Of a stretch of DNA of 64,000 nt, positions 12,160-24,409 are shown in pieces (position 1 is the first letter of the stretch; every line of letters starts with the position of its first letter). A program made the translations under genes and the position numbers. The notes under the pieces are model-generated. The model ran no database searches. It was not told where the DNA came from and worked only from the letters and a program-made list of their open reading frames with translations. Origin of the DNA: Saururus chinensis (lineage: Eukaryota > Streptophyta > Magnoliopsida > Piperales > Saururaceae); assembly GCA_035235625.1 (NCBI GenBank), contig CP141145.1, forward strand, positions 33,150,668-33,214,667. Reading direction: 5' to 3'.

Positions 12160-14600
12160 TAAACTACTCACTTGTTCTTTGGTCAAACCCTTAGTAAGCG
12201 GATCTGCAATATTTTTTTTTTGACCTAACATACTCAACAGAAATTATTTCACTAGAGAGCAATTATTTTATGGTATTGCGCCTCCGACGTATGTGTCGAG
12301 ACTTACCATTATACAAGTTACTTTGTGCCCTTCTTATAGCTGATTAGCTATCACAATATATGTAAATAGGTAGCATAGGTTTCCCCAACATTGGAATATC
12401 CTTTAAAAAATTACAAAGTTACTTAGCCTCTTCGCCTACTCTATCAAGCGCAATGAATTCAGATTCCATTGTGGATCTTGCTATGCATGTCTGTTTAGAA
12501 GATTTTCAAGACACTGTTGCACCTCCAAGAGTAAAGACATATCCACTTGTGGATTTTGAGTCTTTTGTATCAGATATCCAGTTTTCATCATAGCAAGCCT
12601 CTAGTACTACTGGATACCTAGTATAGTGCAGTTCATACTTCAAGGTATATCTTAGATATCTAAGAACCTTGACTACAACCTTCAAGTGGTCTGCCCCTGT
12701 GTTGCTATTGAATCTACTCAGTTTACTCACTGAGTATGCTATGTCTGGTCTTGTACAATTCATGATAATATTGAGACTTCCAATAATTTGAGAATATTGA
12801 AGTTATGATATGCTTTCACCCGTGTTTTTGCTTAAGTGTAATGTCACATCCACAGGTACTCTCGCTTGACGGTTATTATTCTTATTAAATTTCTTTTGGA
12901 TTTTCTCAATGTAATGAGATTGAGATAATACATATCCATCAGATGTTTTAGTGATTTTCATTGCTAGTATGACATCTGCAACATCCATATCCTTCATGTC
13001 AAACTATTTTTTCAACATTTTCTTAGTAGCTTTAATAATATCATGATTGCTACCAATAATGATCATATCATCCATACATAGGCATACAATAACATAGCCA
13101 TCTGGTCTTTCTTTAACATAAACACAATTATCACATTCATTGATTTTGAATCTATTTGACATCATCATTTATCAAAATTTTCATATCAATCCTTAGGTGC
13201 TTGTTTGAGCCCATAGAGAGATTTGACAAGTCTACACACTTTGTTTTCTTGACAGCCAAGAATGCAGTCTTCACATCCATTTGATTATTTCAAGATTATA
13301 TAAAGCAGCAATAGCGATTAACATCCTAATTGATTTATCCTTATGACTTGTGAATATGTATCAAAATAATCTTGACCTTCCTTTTACTTTTATTTTTTGA
13401 TAACAAGTATAACCTTATATTTATTAATTGATCCATCATCCTTCATCTTCTTCTTAAATATATATATTTATATCCTAGAGTTTACTCCTTAGCAGTAAAT
13501 CCACCAACTCATAAATATGATTTTGCATAATAGATTCAATTTTATTATTTACTGCCTTCTTCCAATATTGTGCTTCAGGAGAGGACATGACTTTCTTAAA
13601 GCTTTGAGACTCATTTTGCAACAAATAAGTTAGAAAGTTTAGACTAAAGGATTTTGATGTTCTAGCACATTTACTATGGCTAGGTTCATCATCTTCTCTC
13701 TCTTGGTCTTCACTATTGTCCTGTGCAACATCCTAAGTTTTTTTAAAAGAACTTTCCTTTTGTGTAGAATTTCACAGAAAAACATGTTCAAAAAATGAAG
13801 TATTCCTAGATTCTATCATAATATTGACATTTACATTATGAATATCCAATTTATGAACAAGAAAGCGATATGCATTGTTATTATTGGCATAACCAATTAA
13901 TACACAATTAATGGTTTTTTGCCAATTTTAATCCTCTTGGGATTAGGGATCGCCACTTTCGCTAAACACCCCCACACTTTTAATAATTTGTAGGAAGACT
14001 TTCGACCTTTTCATAATTAATATGGTGTTTGCAAGGTTTTCTTATGAGGTATATTGTTGAGAATATAATTTGCTAAAAGCAAATCTTCCCCCCACATGTT
14101 CTGGGGTAACCCAAAACTTATTAACATGACATTCATCATTTTTTTAAAAGTTCTATTTTTCGTTCAACAGCTCTATTTTGTTGAGGTGAATAAGGTGTTA
14201 TAGTTTGGTGTATAATACCATGTTGTGAACAAAATTCACCAAAAGGTGATTCATATTCCACACCTCTATCACTTCTTAGAACTTTTAATTTTTTGCCAAG
14301 TTGATTATCAACCTTTTTTAATATAAGATAAGCATGTCAATAGCCTCATTTTTACTTCTTAACAAATATACATAACAATAATGAGTATAATCGTCAATAA
14401 ATGTAATAAAATACTTTTTACCTCCTTTTGTTTGAACAAATATTAAGTTACAAACATCGTTATGAATTAACTCAAGAGGTTTAGTACATCTCTCAATTTT
14501 CCTTGTTAATTTTGATTCTACACAAGTTTCGCATTTATTATTAGAGTCAATGTTAAATTTAGGCAGATATTTTATATTAATCAATTGTCATAAAGCATCA
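12160..14600 (-). pseudogene. Copia pol remnants: integrase, reverse transcriptase, RNase H
   Basis: Read on the minus strand, 14584-14318 gives integrase core sequence: a CETC zinc-knuckle pair, then LELIHNDVC and FITFIDDYTHYCYVYLL, containing the first two catalytic acidic positions. From about 13250 downward the reverse transcriptase reads LVKSLYGLKQAPKD, a CMDDMIIIGSNHDI catalytic box (equivalent to YVDD), then the connection and RNase H region ([29 protein letters not shown]). It ends with the Copia tag IADPLTKGL near 12200. Stops and frameshifts occur between these blocks, so no intact polyprotein remains. Confidence 0.88.
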
Positions 14601-14868
14601 TACTTAACATGTCCTAATCTACCATGTCACACATCACATGATTCAATTGTATAGGAGGAAGAAGCATTTACATTCTTAATAACAGAAATAGGTACAATAG
14701 TTAATACATTAAGCTTGAAAAACCCCTCATTAAGGTACCCTTTGCCCACATACATTTATAGATGCCACTCGGGTCGGGTAAATGGTAAACCCGACCCGAA
14801 TATAAATATAAATATAAAATTTTATTTTTTTATTCTATTTGGGTCAAATAGGTCGGGTCGGATTCGGG

Positions 14869-15120
14869 TCACAGTTTTCTTATGTGGTATCGGGTTCGGG
14901 TTTTAGAGTGCACAATTTTGAAGTCTATAAATTTGTTGACCAAGAATTTCTTTGTTCTAGCATCCTTAGTCTTATACTTCTTATCTAAACGCTCCCAAAG
15001 TGCATTAGCACTCTTCATCTGGTTATACATGTTATATAACATGTTATCAAATCCGTTAAGGATATAATTAGGACATAGAAAATTCACATATTTCCATGCA
15101 TCTATTGCCGCAACAACCAT
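14869..15120 (-). pseudogene. Copia gag remnant (UBN2-like)
   Basis: An 83-residue open stretch contains AWKYVNFLCPNYILNGF and ANALWERLDKKYKTKDARTK, the pattern of the gag helical domain of plant Copia elements. It lies between the leader and integrase, as expected. Directly downstream (about 14760-14885) is a CGGGTCGGGT-type low-complexity insertion that interrupts the protein. Confidence 0.75.
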
Positions 15121-15369
15121 TTTGTCTTCCCGTTTCTCCCCAGTGAGAACTGATACTTCCTCTTAAAGGAATTAAGCTAGATTCAATGTGGTAAGATAAA
15201 ACAACATTTTCTTTTACCATTTTTTAAAATCCGCACTACTGAACTTTTTTGGTTTTTCCCCTTTAATTTGAATAGGAACATTCATCGGTGTGAGAATAAC
15301 GACCAAAGTCAAGTTGGTACCTTCAATAGTCATTTTTGTTCTAATGAACAGAAGACAATCTTAGTTTAA

Positions 15370-16015
15370 AAAAAATTGCATGTAACCTAGTAAAGTTTGA
15401 GAAATTACATATAACTCAGTAAAGTTAAAAAATTTACACCTAGGCGAGTTCCAAAAAATTACATACAGTAAAATTCACAAATTACATAACACAGTGAAAT
15501 TCAAAAATTACATATAGCACAGTAATTGATTGAAATTTTACAAACAGAATAGTAATATTTCAAAAATTGCGCAAAGCAATAAATTTTTGAACAAATTTCA
15601 CATAGAATAGCAAACTGTGAAAAATTTACATCTAGAACAATAAAGTTTCCAAAATACGCATAGAACATTAAAATTTCATAAATCTACCCACAAAATAGTC
15701 AAATATTAAAAAATTACGCACAGATCAGTAATATTTCAAAAATTTACGCACAATATGGTAAAATTTCAGAAATTTAAGCACAAAATAGTAAAAATTCAAA
15801 AATTTACGCACTGAACATATAAGGTTGAAAGACTTTACGTACATAATAGAATAATTTGAAAATTTGTACACACAGAATGGAAATTTTTCAAAATTTTACA
15901 TAGGGAATAGTAAAATTTTGAAAAAAAATCAAGAAACAGTAAAATTTTAAAAAATCTAAATAATACAATTTGGATATATACTATTCTGCATGCATAATAG
16001 TAAAGTACCAACTAT
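15370..16015 (-). repeat. Degenerate tandem repeats in the Copia 5' leader
   Basis: The stretch between the 5' LTR and gag consists of about twenty loosely repeated units of roughly 30 bp. On the plus strand they share the pattern 'aaaatttacgcacaaaatagtaa' in diverged form, each with an AT block followed by a 'cacag/cacaa' segment. It has no coding potential. Such leader repeats are not standard in Copia elements. Confidence 0.65.
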
Positions 16016-16054
16016 ATATAGAATTCTATCTTAAGATTGTTATTTTCATACCTT

Positions 16055-17952
16055 TGCAAATATGGTGATGAAAAACCTTACTCAAAGATTTATGATCGAA
16101 TCAAGCAATTCTCTATGTCCTTAAGACAAAATTTACCTTCCTTAACAGTGCTTAGGATTCTTAGGCGTCTGCCTCCCAGGATAAGATAATCAACTACATG
16201 TTGACAAAAAAAAAATTTTAAAGTCAAAATTCAAAAGCCAAGATTTTCGGAGCTTAACTAGCTCTAAATGAGACCAAATTTTTAAATGGACAAAGTCTAA
16301 AATAAATGTGATGAAGAAAAATCTAATCCTACACATGTAGGAATGGACTAAGGCTTCTAGAAAAAAAAAAGTATTATGTGAGGACCTCATTACACTCAAA
16401 GTTAAATGACTAAGAGAGGCTTTGTAAGCCTCACATAGCTACATCAAAATTAAAAAAGTCAAATTACAAAGGGTTGTGTGAGATCCCATAAATCTCACAT
16501 CGAAATAGCCATAAAACCAAAATAAGTAAAATGCTAGGTAAGACTCGTGGGTCCCACATTAAGTCTTGTTTTGTAAAAAAATGTTGAGCCGTAAAAAGAC
16601 CAAAATGGCTAGAAACACAAAAAATTAAAGAACTCAAAGTTTGAAAAAAAAGGGGGTTATGTGGAAAGTCCCATGAGCTGCATATGAAAAATGAGAAGAC
16701 TAAGTCAAAGCCCTGAGGCTTGTGATCCCTTACTTTAAATAAAAAAAAATGAAATGAAGAAATGAAATTAAAAAATTGAATAACTAAAATGTAAAGAAAG
16801 TGATGAAGTGTGAGGGGGACTAAGTCAAAGGTATAATACCAAAACCACCTTCACCACATTCCCACTTCCCACTAACTCACTCTCCACTTCTTACAAACTA
16901 CCCCTACAACTCATCCCACTATCTCATTCCCCACATCCCACTAACTTACTTTCCACGTCTCACGAACTACCCTTCTAACTCACCCGCATTACTTTGCTAA
17001 ACCGTACAACCCCAATTCTATAAAGACCCATTCGTTTTTATGAGAAGGGGCTTTTTGCTTTTAAGTCTACATAATCTCCAAAAATAAATTCAGAAGTCCA
17101 TCACGCACCAAAAGGCGTTCAAATCGTAAAAACCCTTGACCTTCAAAAAGTTAAAGAAGTTTGAGGAATTGGAAGACAAACAAGAAACACGCAAGAAGGA
17201 AGAACTTATGCAAGGGGAGCTCTTATATTCAAGAAGAATTTTCCTTGTTTCTTCTTTTCTTTTATTTTTAAACTTTAAAGTTGTAGTCACTTCTCCTAGC
17301 ACTTCTCTTTTCTTATTTTAATAGATTCTAAGTTGTTTCTTTCATTTTTGCCATATTATTGAAGAATTTCGAAAATTGATCAATTATCACTACTCACTCT
17401 AAAGTGTAAAGAGTAGTCTTCATTAATCAAGAGAAGGTCGTCCCACATAAAGAAAAGTTCTTCTCTATCTCTTGCAAGGAAGGATCATCCGATCCATTCT
17501 CTTGATTTATGCATAGGGAATTATCGAAATCCCCCAACACTACATACTATAGGAGCACCTCCATTACAGTACATGCAAACCGAGCTGACCGGACGACAAC
17601 AGTGTGTGCACGTGTGGGTTAGCCCACCTAAGTACATGAGTCCAACATGTCTCTCCCCTACAAAAGTAGGTTGGCCTAAGGGCCTAACTTGAAATGCCAA
17701 ATTTATGCCTTATATACCAACACTATTACTTTTTTCTAAGCGATGTGGGACTATTCACCTCTTTAACTAATTCACAAGCGTGATTATCATTTAACACAAA
17801 GTGGGCTTGGGCTCTCTTTACTATATGGGCTTAACCTACTTAAGTAATATGAGCTTGACCCACATAAATATTATGGGCTTAACCCATGTAAATAGTATAC
17901 CCACCTTAATCATATGAGCTTAACCTATTAAAAATAATGCCTACTTCTAACA
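16055..17952 (-). repeat. 5' LTR of the Copia element, interrupted
   Basis: LTR sequence is present at 16055-16198 and 17545-17952 and is split by a solo LTR at 16199-17539. Without the insertion and its duplicated CTACA the LTR would be about 552 bp. The right part keeps a segment (about 17585-17785) missing from the 3' LTR. Confidence 0.82.
16199..17539 (+). mobile_element. Solo LTR nested in the Copia 5' LTR
   Basis: The 1341-bp insert begins TGTTGACAAAA and ends CCCCAACA, with TG/CA ends and a 5-bp inverted terminus TGTTG/CAACA. It is flanked on both sides by CTACA (16194-16198 and 17540-17544). The intact Copia LTR at 11163-11524 shows the uninterrupted target with one CTACA-like site. 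There is no internal domain, hence solo LTR. A TATA-like CTATAAAGACC near 17019 suggests plus orientation. Its superfamily is not determinable from the LTR alone. Confidence 0.88.
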
Positions 17953-17957
17953 ACCTT

Positions 17958-18431
17958 TTGGCGGGGGGGGGGGGGGGGTAGTCATTGCTAAAATATGTAG
18001 AATTTGACAGGGAACTAAGGTCTCTTTTTCAAATAAGTTTATTTGGCGGATGATATCCTCCACCAAGAAACCTCCAAAAGCTTTTTAAAGTTTTAGATAG
18101 TTTGTGGTAGGGAGAGGTCACTGTTATAATATACATACATTGACATGGACCTTTACTTTTTGTATAATGTAGTTTTATTTGAAACTTATAGAAGTTTTTT
18201 AAACTTTTGAAAAACTTATGGCGGGTGATGGTCACCGCCACAATATGTAGAATTTGACAAGGATCTAAAGTCTCTATCTAAATTAGTTTTATTTGACAGA
18301 AAGTACCACTCGCCAAAAACTCTCAAGAAGTTTTTGGGATGTTGGGGGTGGGTATGAGTAAAATTATAGAGAGGTGTGTGGGGTATTGTCATATTGAGCT
18401 ATTAAAAAATATCAGTTATTTTTTTGTAGTG
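17958..18431. mobile_element. Right end of a CACTA (En/Spm-like) element
   Basis: The block ends at 18431 with TTTTTTTGTAGTG, the reverse complement of the CACTACAAAAAAA terminus typical of plant CACTA elements. Before it lie subterminal repeats of about 180 bp (GGCGG...ATATGTAGAATTTGACA...CTAAAGTCTCT, at about 17960 and 18215). The left terminus was not found; the Copia insertion separates this end from whatever lay left of 11158. A 16-base G run sits at 17963-17978. No transposase is visible, so this is a non-autonomous or truncated copy. Confidence 0.7.
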
Positions 18432-19912
18432 GGGGCTCTTAACATTTTTTTAGGGGGAAATAGGTGTGTTCTAAATAAATTTATTAATATAAAAAAGAGA
18501 GAGTAATAACTTGTTTGAATTGTAAAAAATATAAAATTATCCTTCTTAAATTATAAAATATGAAAAATAAAATTTAAAACATAAATCCCGCAAAATTAGT
18601 CTGCCCAAAACATACAATGTATAAAATTTTGACTTTAACAAAATAGGTGTTTTTTTTTCATTTTACAGAAGTTAACAAAATTTTGCAAAAATTGTTCCTA
18701 TTGATGGACTATGCAATGCTCGAGTGCATGCCTCTACCTTGGGCTCCAGCCTCCAAGGAGGCTTGTAATCCTAGTCCAGAGAACCAACAAGACCTCTGCA
18801 CTGCACGTCTCTTGGGTGGTGGACGCTGAAAAAAAGTTCCATCAAAGTTGTATTGCAGCTCTGAGCTTATTATGTTGAAGATGATGACCTTCTCATATAA
18901 TCAAAGTAAGCAAGAATTTATGTCATTAACCAAGTGGGCAAGTTTGTTATCAGATGCGTTTTTTAGGGTGAAATGAATGTTCTTCAATTTTGGCTTCTTT
19001 GACTTTTCTGGTGTTTTCATTCGTGAATCTCCATTAAGCCAAGAGACGGAGACGGAGACGGCGAAGTTTGCTGTCCTCGGGCGAGTGATACACTGGGCAA
19101 AGAAGAGAATAAACTGCCGGCAAAACAATTTAGCTGTCTGTCAGATTGATTGGAGAATTGATGTTTAAAGGGCCCTGTTGATTTATCGCCATTTTAATTA
19201 GCAAATAATTATAGGAGCATTGTATTAGCCATTCATTCTTCTTCGGCCACATGGTCAGGATGGTCCAGTCGGGTTCAGTTGTTCAGACAGTGGGGAGTTC
19301 AGCAGACGATGATGATCCGCAAGACTGCAACTCATATGGTACAACATATTGGTCTGTCAATAATAGCATTGACGCTAGTGTTACAAATTCCGTTTCTTTT
19401 TCGGTACAGTTTCTATATAAACTGAAGGAAACAAAATGTGCTAAATAGATTAAATGATGCTACATCGTTAACAAACTGAAGTGACATACCGCAATTTTTT
19501 ACATAAAAAATCATGGAGTACTTATCTTCTTATTTGCAGTGATACAGACGAAGGCCCTGAGCTGAATTGAGGAATGAACCCTTCCTCTTCCTCCTCTGCC
19601 AAAGGCTTCCAATTCATTCTGTGAACTTCTGATTTATAAAGTATGGCCTACTTTTTTAAGTTTTAGGCTATTATATTGGTCCCAGAAAAGCAACAAAAAA
19701 AAAACCTTCCATCATACAGAAAATACTCCAAACAATCCAAACTGCTCCAATCCTTCTGTGAGCCGCGTCAGACTCCAGACTCTGACGCGCAAAAGGTTCT
19801 GCCTCCACCTCAACAACCCCATAACAGATTTAAACAAATAATTCGCCATTGCTGCGTGCATATCCACTTTGCTATGCACAGACCTTCCCCATCCATGTGC
19901 CGAACTTCTTGG
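18432..19912. other. Intergenic region upstream of malate synthase
   Basis: I recognise no gene. The first part is AT-rich. From about 18700 to 19900 the base composition is mixed, and the short ORFs show no domain. The last several hundred bases should contain the promoter of the malate synthase gene. Confidence 0.45.
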
Positions 19913-19920
19913 TATAAATA
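19913..19920 (+). promoter_or_regulatory. TATA box of malate synthase
   Basis: TATAAATA lies 75 bp upstream of the malate synthase ATG. It predicts a start site near 19945 and a 5' UTR of about 50 nt. It is the only good TATA match close to the gene. Confidence 0.65.
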
Positions 19921-19994
19921 GATACTGGACACCCAGTGGAAAGATATGTAGGCATCATTCCCCAACCCATCTCCAGCTCTAGGCAGTCAGCTCA

Positions 19995-21886
19995 ATGGAA
20001 GGATACGATGTTCCTGAAGGGGTAGACATCAGAGGCCAATACCATGATGAATTCGCAAAGATACTGACGCATGATGCCTTGCAATTTGTTGCTGAGTTGC
20101 AGAGGGAGTTCCGCAGCCAGATTAAATATGCTTTGGAATGTCGAAGAGAGGCTCAAAAGAAGTACGACACGGGGACGTTACCGGGCTTTGATCCGGCCAC
20201 TAAGTACTTGAGAGATGGTGACTGGGTATGCGCCTCCGTCCCGCCAGCCGTGGCTGACCGGAAGGTCGAGATCACAGGGCCGGTAGACAGGAAGATGGTC
20301 ATCAACGCTCTCAACTCTGGTGCCAACGTCTTCATGGCAAGCATTTTAGCTCTTCTCTTCTTTTTCGATGATTCAGTATTCTTACATAACGGTGGTTTAT
20401 CTTTGGTGGGTGTTAGGCTGATTTTGAAGATGCATTATCACCAACATGGGATAATCTGATGAGAGGCCAAGTGAATCTTAAGGATGCTGTGGAGGGGACC
20501 ATAAGCTTCAACGACCATGTCAGAGGAAGGGCATACAAGCTCAATGAACAGATAGCCAAGCTCTTCGTGCGCCCTCGAGGGTGGCACCTTCCGGAGGCCC
20601 ATCTGCACATTGATGGAGAGCCTGCAACTGGCTGCCTCGTCGACTTTGGACTCTACTTCTACCATAACCAAGCACAATACCGAGCCAGGCATGGGGATGG
20701 TTTTGGGCCATTCTTCTACCTCCCAAAAATGGAGCACTCAAGGTGGACGTTACATAATCACCAATGAAAGAAGTATGGTATCTGATTCATCACTCACATA
20801 GTTGATTTTGTATATGGCAGGGAAGCGAGAATATGGAACTGTGTGTTTGAGAGGGCAGAGAAGCTGGCAAATATACCAACAGGAAGCATCAGAGTTACTG
20901 TACTGATAGAGACTCTCCCGGCAGTCTTTCAGATGGATGAGATCCTCTACGAGCTAAGGGATCACTCTCTTGGATTGAACTGTGGAAGATGGGACTACAT
21001 TTTTAGCTACGTCAAGACCTTCCAGGCTCAACCGGATCGCCTGCTACCTGACCGAATTCAGGTGGGCATGACCCAGCACTTTATGAAGAGCTACTCTGAC
21101 CTCCTCATCTACACCTGCCACAGGCGTGGGGTACATGCTATGGGCGGCATGGTATGTAACTGTAACTCATCCGAGTTGGTTGTAATCTGTTAAATAACGT
21201 ACTCACCAAATAATATATACTGGTTCCAGGCTGCTCAGATTCCCATCAGAGACAACCCAGACGCGAATGAGGCAGCAATAGAACTGGTACGCAAGGACAA
21301 GCTTAGGGAGGTTCGTGCTGGCCATGATGGCACATGGGCGGCTCATCCTGGCCTCATCTCTCCGATCATGGAGGTCTTTGTTAACAGTATGAGCTCTGCT
21401 CCCCACCAGATAGAAAGCATGAAAAGAGAAGATGCAGCAAACCTGACTGAAGACGACCTCCTACAGTCTCCCCAGGGAGCAATGACCATAGAAGGTTTAC
21501 GGCTCAATACACGAGTCGGTATTCAGTATTTGGCTGCATGGCTCACTGGAACTGGCTCTGTTCCGCTCTACAAGCTCATGGAAGATGCTGCCACGGCTGA
21601 GATAAGCAGGGTCCAGAACTGGCAGTGGCTGAAGTATGGAGCAGCTCTAGATGGGCATGGTGTGGAGCAGAAATTGAGCTTGGAGCTGTTTGAGAGAATA
21701 GTGGAAGAAGAGATGGCGAAGATAGAGAAAGAAGTAGGAGCAGAGAGGTTGAGGCAAGGTAAGTACAGAGAGGCTTGCAGGATTTTCACCAAGCAATGCA
21801 CATCTTCTACCTTGGATGATTTTCTAACTCTTGATGCCTACAATTTTATCGTTGAGCATCACCCTAAGGTATTTTCTGGACTCTGA
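19995..21886 (+). CDS. MLS: Malate synthase, glyoxysomal (4 exons)
   Basis: Malate synthase condenses acetyl-CoA and glyoxylate to malate in the glyoxylate cycle, usually in glyoxysomes of oil-using seedlings. Exons are 19995-20336, 20417-20742, 20821-21151 and 21230-21886 (1656 nt, 551 residues). The protein is collinear with plant malate synthases from [12 protein letters not shown] to [12 protein letters not shown], including [27 protein letters not shown] and the family signature [17 protein letters not shown]. The start is fixed by an in-frame stop just upstream of the ATG. It is slightly shorter at the N-terminus than the usual 560 or so residues. Two oddities: intron 1 starts GC (ATG|GCAAGC) and is the only reading that restores the conserved [12 protein letters not shown]; and the protein ends HHPKVFSGL, where a peroxisomal SRL/SKL is expected. 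The gene otherwise looks intact. It has no neighbour of the same pathway here. Confidence 0.96.
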
Positions 21887-24080
21887 GTGACCTATCTCAT
21901 CATCTAGATCCTAAACTTAAATCAAATTTGATTGCTATTTTAGTATCTAACTTCTCTAAAACTGTCAGTATTTTCTTATGTTAAGCTGCAACTGATAATA
22001 AGCGCGCACCATGATGCACCATGCAACCTCAAAAGGACAATAATGTAACCAGAAAGAGATATACCTGTAACCTGTGTAGGAACAATAGCTTTTATGTTGC
22101 AACGTTCATACTTCATGTGCATGTTTATCTGCCTGGATTACACACAAACGACAACTAGTGTTGGCAAAATCCACGAATTATTAATTTTCTCGTATGTCTT
22201 AGCCCTGAAGAAGTATGTGGTCATTAATCTTCTACTAAATATGTTTCAGTCCAACCGAGCACTCTAGGTATATACTCTAAAGTTGCAACTCTTAAAACTC
22301 TAACATGATGGCCCTTTGGTTTTTTTTTTTTTTTGAAAAAAAACTTTAACACTAACATGATTCACTTTTGAAATTTCATGTTTTCCAAGTAATAAGCACT
22401 CCAATTGAGATACATCATATCCTTTGTGCTACCAGAATCCAATTCAATGCATAACATGACATTTAGCAACATCACCTTCAGCTGCTAGCATACTTGCATG
22501 TAAAAAGGACACTGCACTCAGAATAAGTACTTTTTTAGCATAGCAAGCTATTTATCTTCTCGGTAAAATGCAGAAATTCATTTAGGGTCGAACTAAACAA
22601 TAGTTTCATCCAAACGAAAATATATCAAGCGGACACGATGTGGATGAATATATAATCAAAATGTTGTGTACAAAGTATCACCACAATGCTGAAGGATGCT
22701 AAGACGTTTTGTACTATTTGCAGAACCTAAAAGCCGTTCAGGAACCTCTCTAGCTGATTGCTGATCCCTGGCTCAGCACCAACCGCATTAGACTTGAGAG
22801 GGAGTTCTATGACCAAGTGCAGAAGCAATGGCCTGCAAAAAAGTGCACAAATGGAAGAGGCCATACCAGGGTGAAGGAGATGTGTTGAAACATGCTACTT
22901 TTAAGTATGATGAAGGTGAAAAAAGTTGGTTAGGCATACCGCGTATGTAAATAAAAAGCTACCAGTATGATAGCACTATCTAAACTTAAAATCTATCAAC
23001 TGCATCTGCTAATTTATCACTCACCAATTTCTTCTTAGAAAGGGAACCAGAGAGACTGCAGCTTTCGCCATAGAGCAGACATACATAAGACACTATTAAA
23101 CTGCCATTGTGTGCCACCACCAAACCAAACTCCAAATTCTAAAAATTCAGAGACTATCAACTATCAATGCAAATAGTCTCAAAATTCATCATTCACAGCC
23201 CCCATTTTCTGATACCGATAGATGTCATCCGCTCTGCTTTCAGAGACATTGAGGGAGTCCCCAGTCCCCACTAAATGGGTTTAATAAAGGAAGTGATTTA
23301 CTGAAAGGCTTGGAGTACTTGGTGTCCAAGAACCTAGCAATGGCAACACCAGCTGTCAAGCTCAGTCAATTTCTCATCGATACAGATCTTATGAGAATAA
23401 TTTTGATAGTGGTGAAGAACGAATAATAACCATATCTGTTGATTGCTATAGAACAAAGACTGAAGGGAAGCATAGAAACAATTTTAGTTCCTATGAGCTA
23501 GGACCTCATAGTGCATTAGATCAAACATCTGGGGTATCATATCTACCTCAGCAAAACCGCCATCGCAATATGATTTAGCACAAGTGTACCAACTACGAAA
23601 GTGTAGAAGATTAACTACACCACATTTCTAAATATAAATAAACATGTTTCTTGTGATAAGCACATTCGTCCGGCTTATCACGATCTGCATCTGCTTTTCT
23701 TATTGAACAACAAATTCACAATGTCAGTTTCTATGGACCAATATGACTATATGAGATCACAAGTTAATGCTTAAATCTAAAATAGTCAAGAAGCAGGCAA
23801 AGCTACAAGCCAGCAACAAGTACACAGAGACTTTTTAGTCGAAGACGACTCCTCTTGAGAGTTGCGAAAAAAAATATGTTTGTTAAGAAGAGACCGTAGA
23901 CACCCGTGCGACCACCCCAACCGTGCGACCAACCCAGGTGGGACGAACCCGACTGAAAGCGATCCTCTACGGCGCAGAATCCCGAGCACCAAGAAGCGGG
24001 CCATAAATCACGCTTTGGTCGCACGGTTATACGAGGACAGTAATGAACGCGGCTATTCCCCTCCCTCCCCCCCTCAGGGC
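21887..24080. other. Intergenic region downstream of malate synthase
   Basis: It starts with the probable 3' UTR of malate synthase. No gene is recognisable. From about 23480 to 24050 the sequence shares scattered blocks with 41830-42280: 'catagtgcattagatcaaaca' at about 23507, 'cgatcctctacggc' at 23960 and 'aatcacgct' with 'ggtcgca' near 24005. Both therefore descend from one repeated sequence of unknown kind. Confidence 0.45.
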
Positions 24081-24409
24081 CCCTCAAACTTAACCCACTC
24101 CAAATAAAATACTAATTTTACTTCTCTACACTTCACCTTTAGCCTAACATATATTTGTACTCATTACGCCCCCCAACCCCCCTTAACTCGGACTGTGCCC
24201 CCCACCTCCCGTTGTTGTATTTTCCGCTCCCATCGTATCTTCTCCATTTCCGTCCACTCTCCTCCGGTGAAATCCCCTCCCCTCCATCCCCTCTCTTTCA
24301 GTAAAGTCCCCTCCCCTCTCCTCCGGTGAAGTGCCCTCCCATCTTGTTTCCTCCCCTCCCGTATTGTCTCCTCCTCGCCCCTCCAGGCCCAAACTATCTA
24401 TTCGCCTCA

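Larger units (their letters stand above)
11163..17952 (-). mobile_element. Degenerate Ty1/Copia LTR retrotransposon
   Basis: Both LTRs, gag, integrase and RT/RNase H remains are recognisable in the Copia order on the minus strand. The LTR units begin TGTTAGAAG and end TTTGCA in element orientation. The flanks are aactt (11158-11162) and acctt (17953-17957), a 5-bp target duplication with one mismatch. A purine tract reading GTGGGGGAT on the minus strand abuts the 3' LTR at 11525. After the 5' LTR comes AAGGTATGAAAAT, only weakly like the initiator-Met primer-binding site. All reading frames are broken, so the copy is dead. The 3' LTR is 362 bp. The 5' LTR is longer, has a nested solo LTR, and keeps about 190 bp that the 3' LTR has lost. 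Confidence 0.88.

Noticed and set aside
16199..17539. Ordinary divergence of the Copia 5' LTR
   Set aside because: The exact CTACA duplication and TG...CA ends, with an uninterrupted partner LTR, show a discrete insertion.
21869..22760. Extra last exon of malate synthase (splice AAG|gtattt to cag|AACCTA)
   Set aside because: Splice signals are plausible, but the tail would end EPL, less like a peroxisomal signal than SGL. The uninterrupted frame fits the family length.
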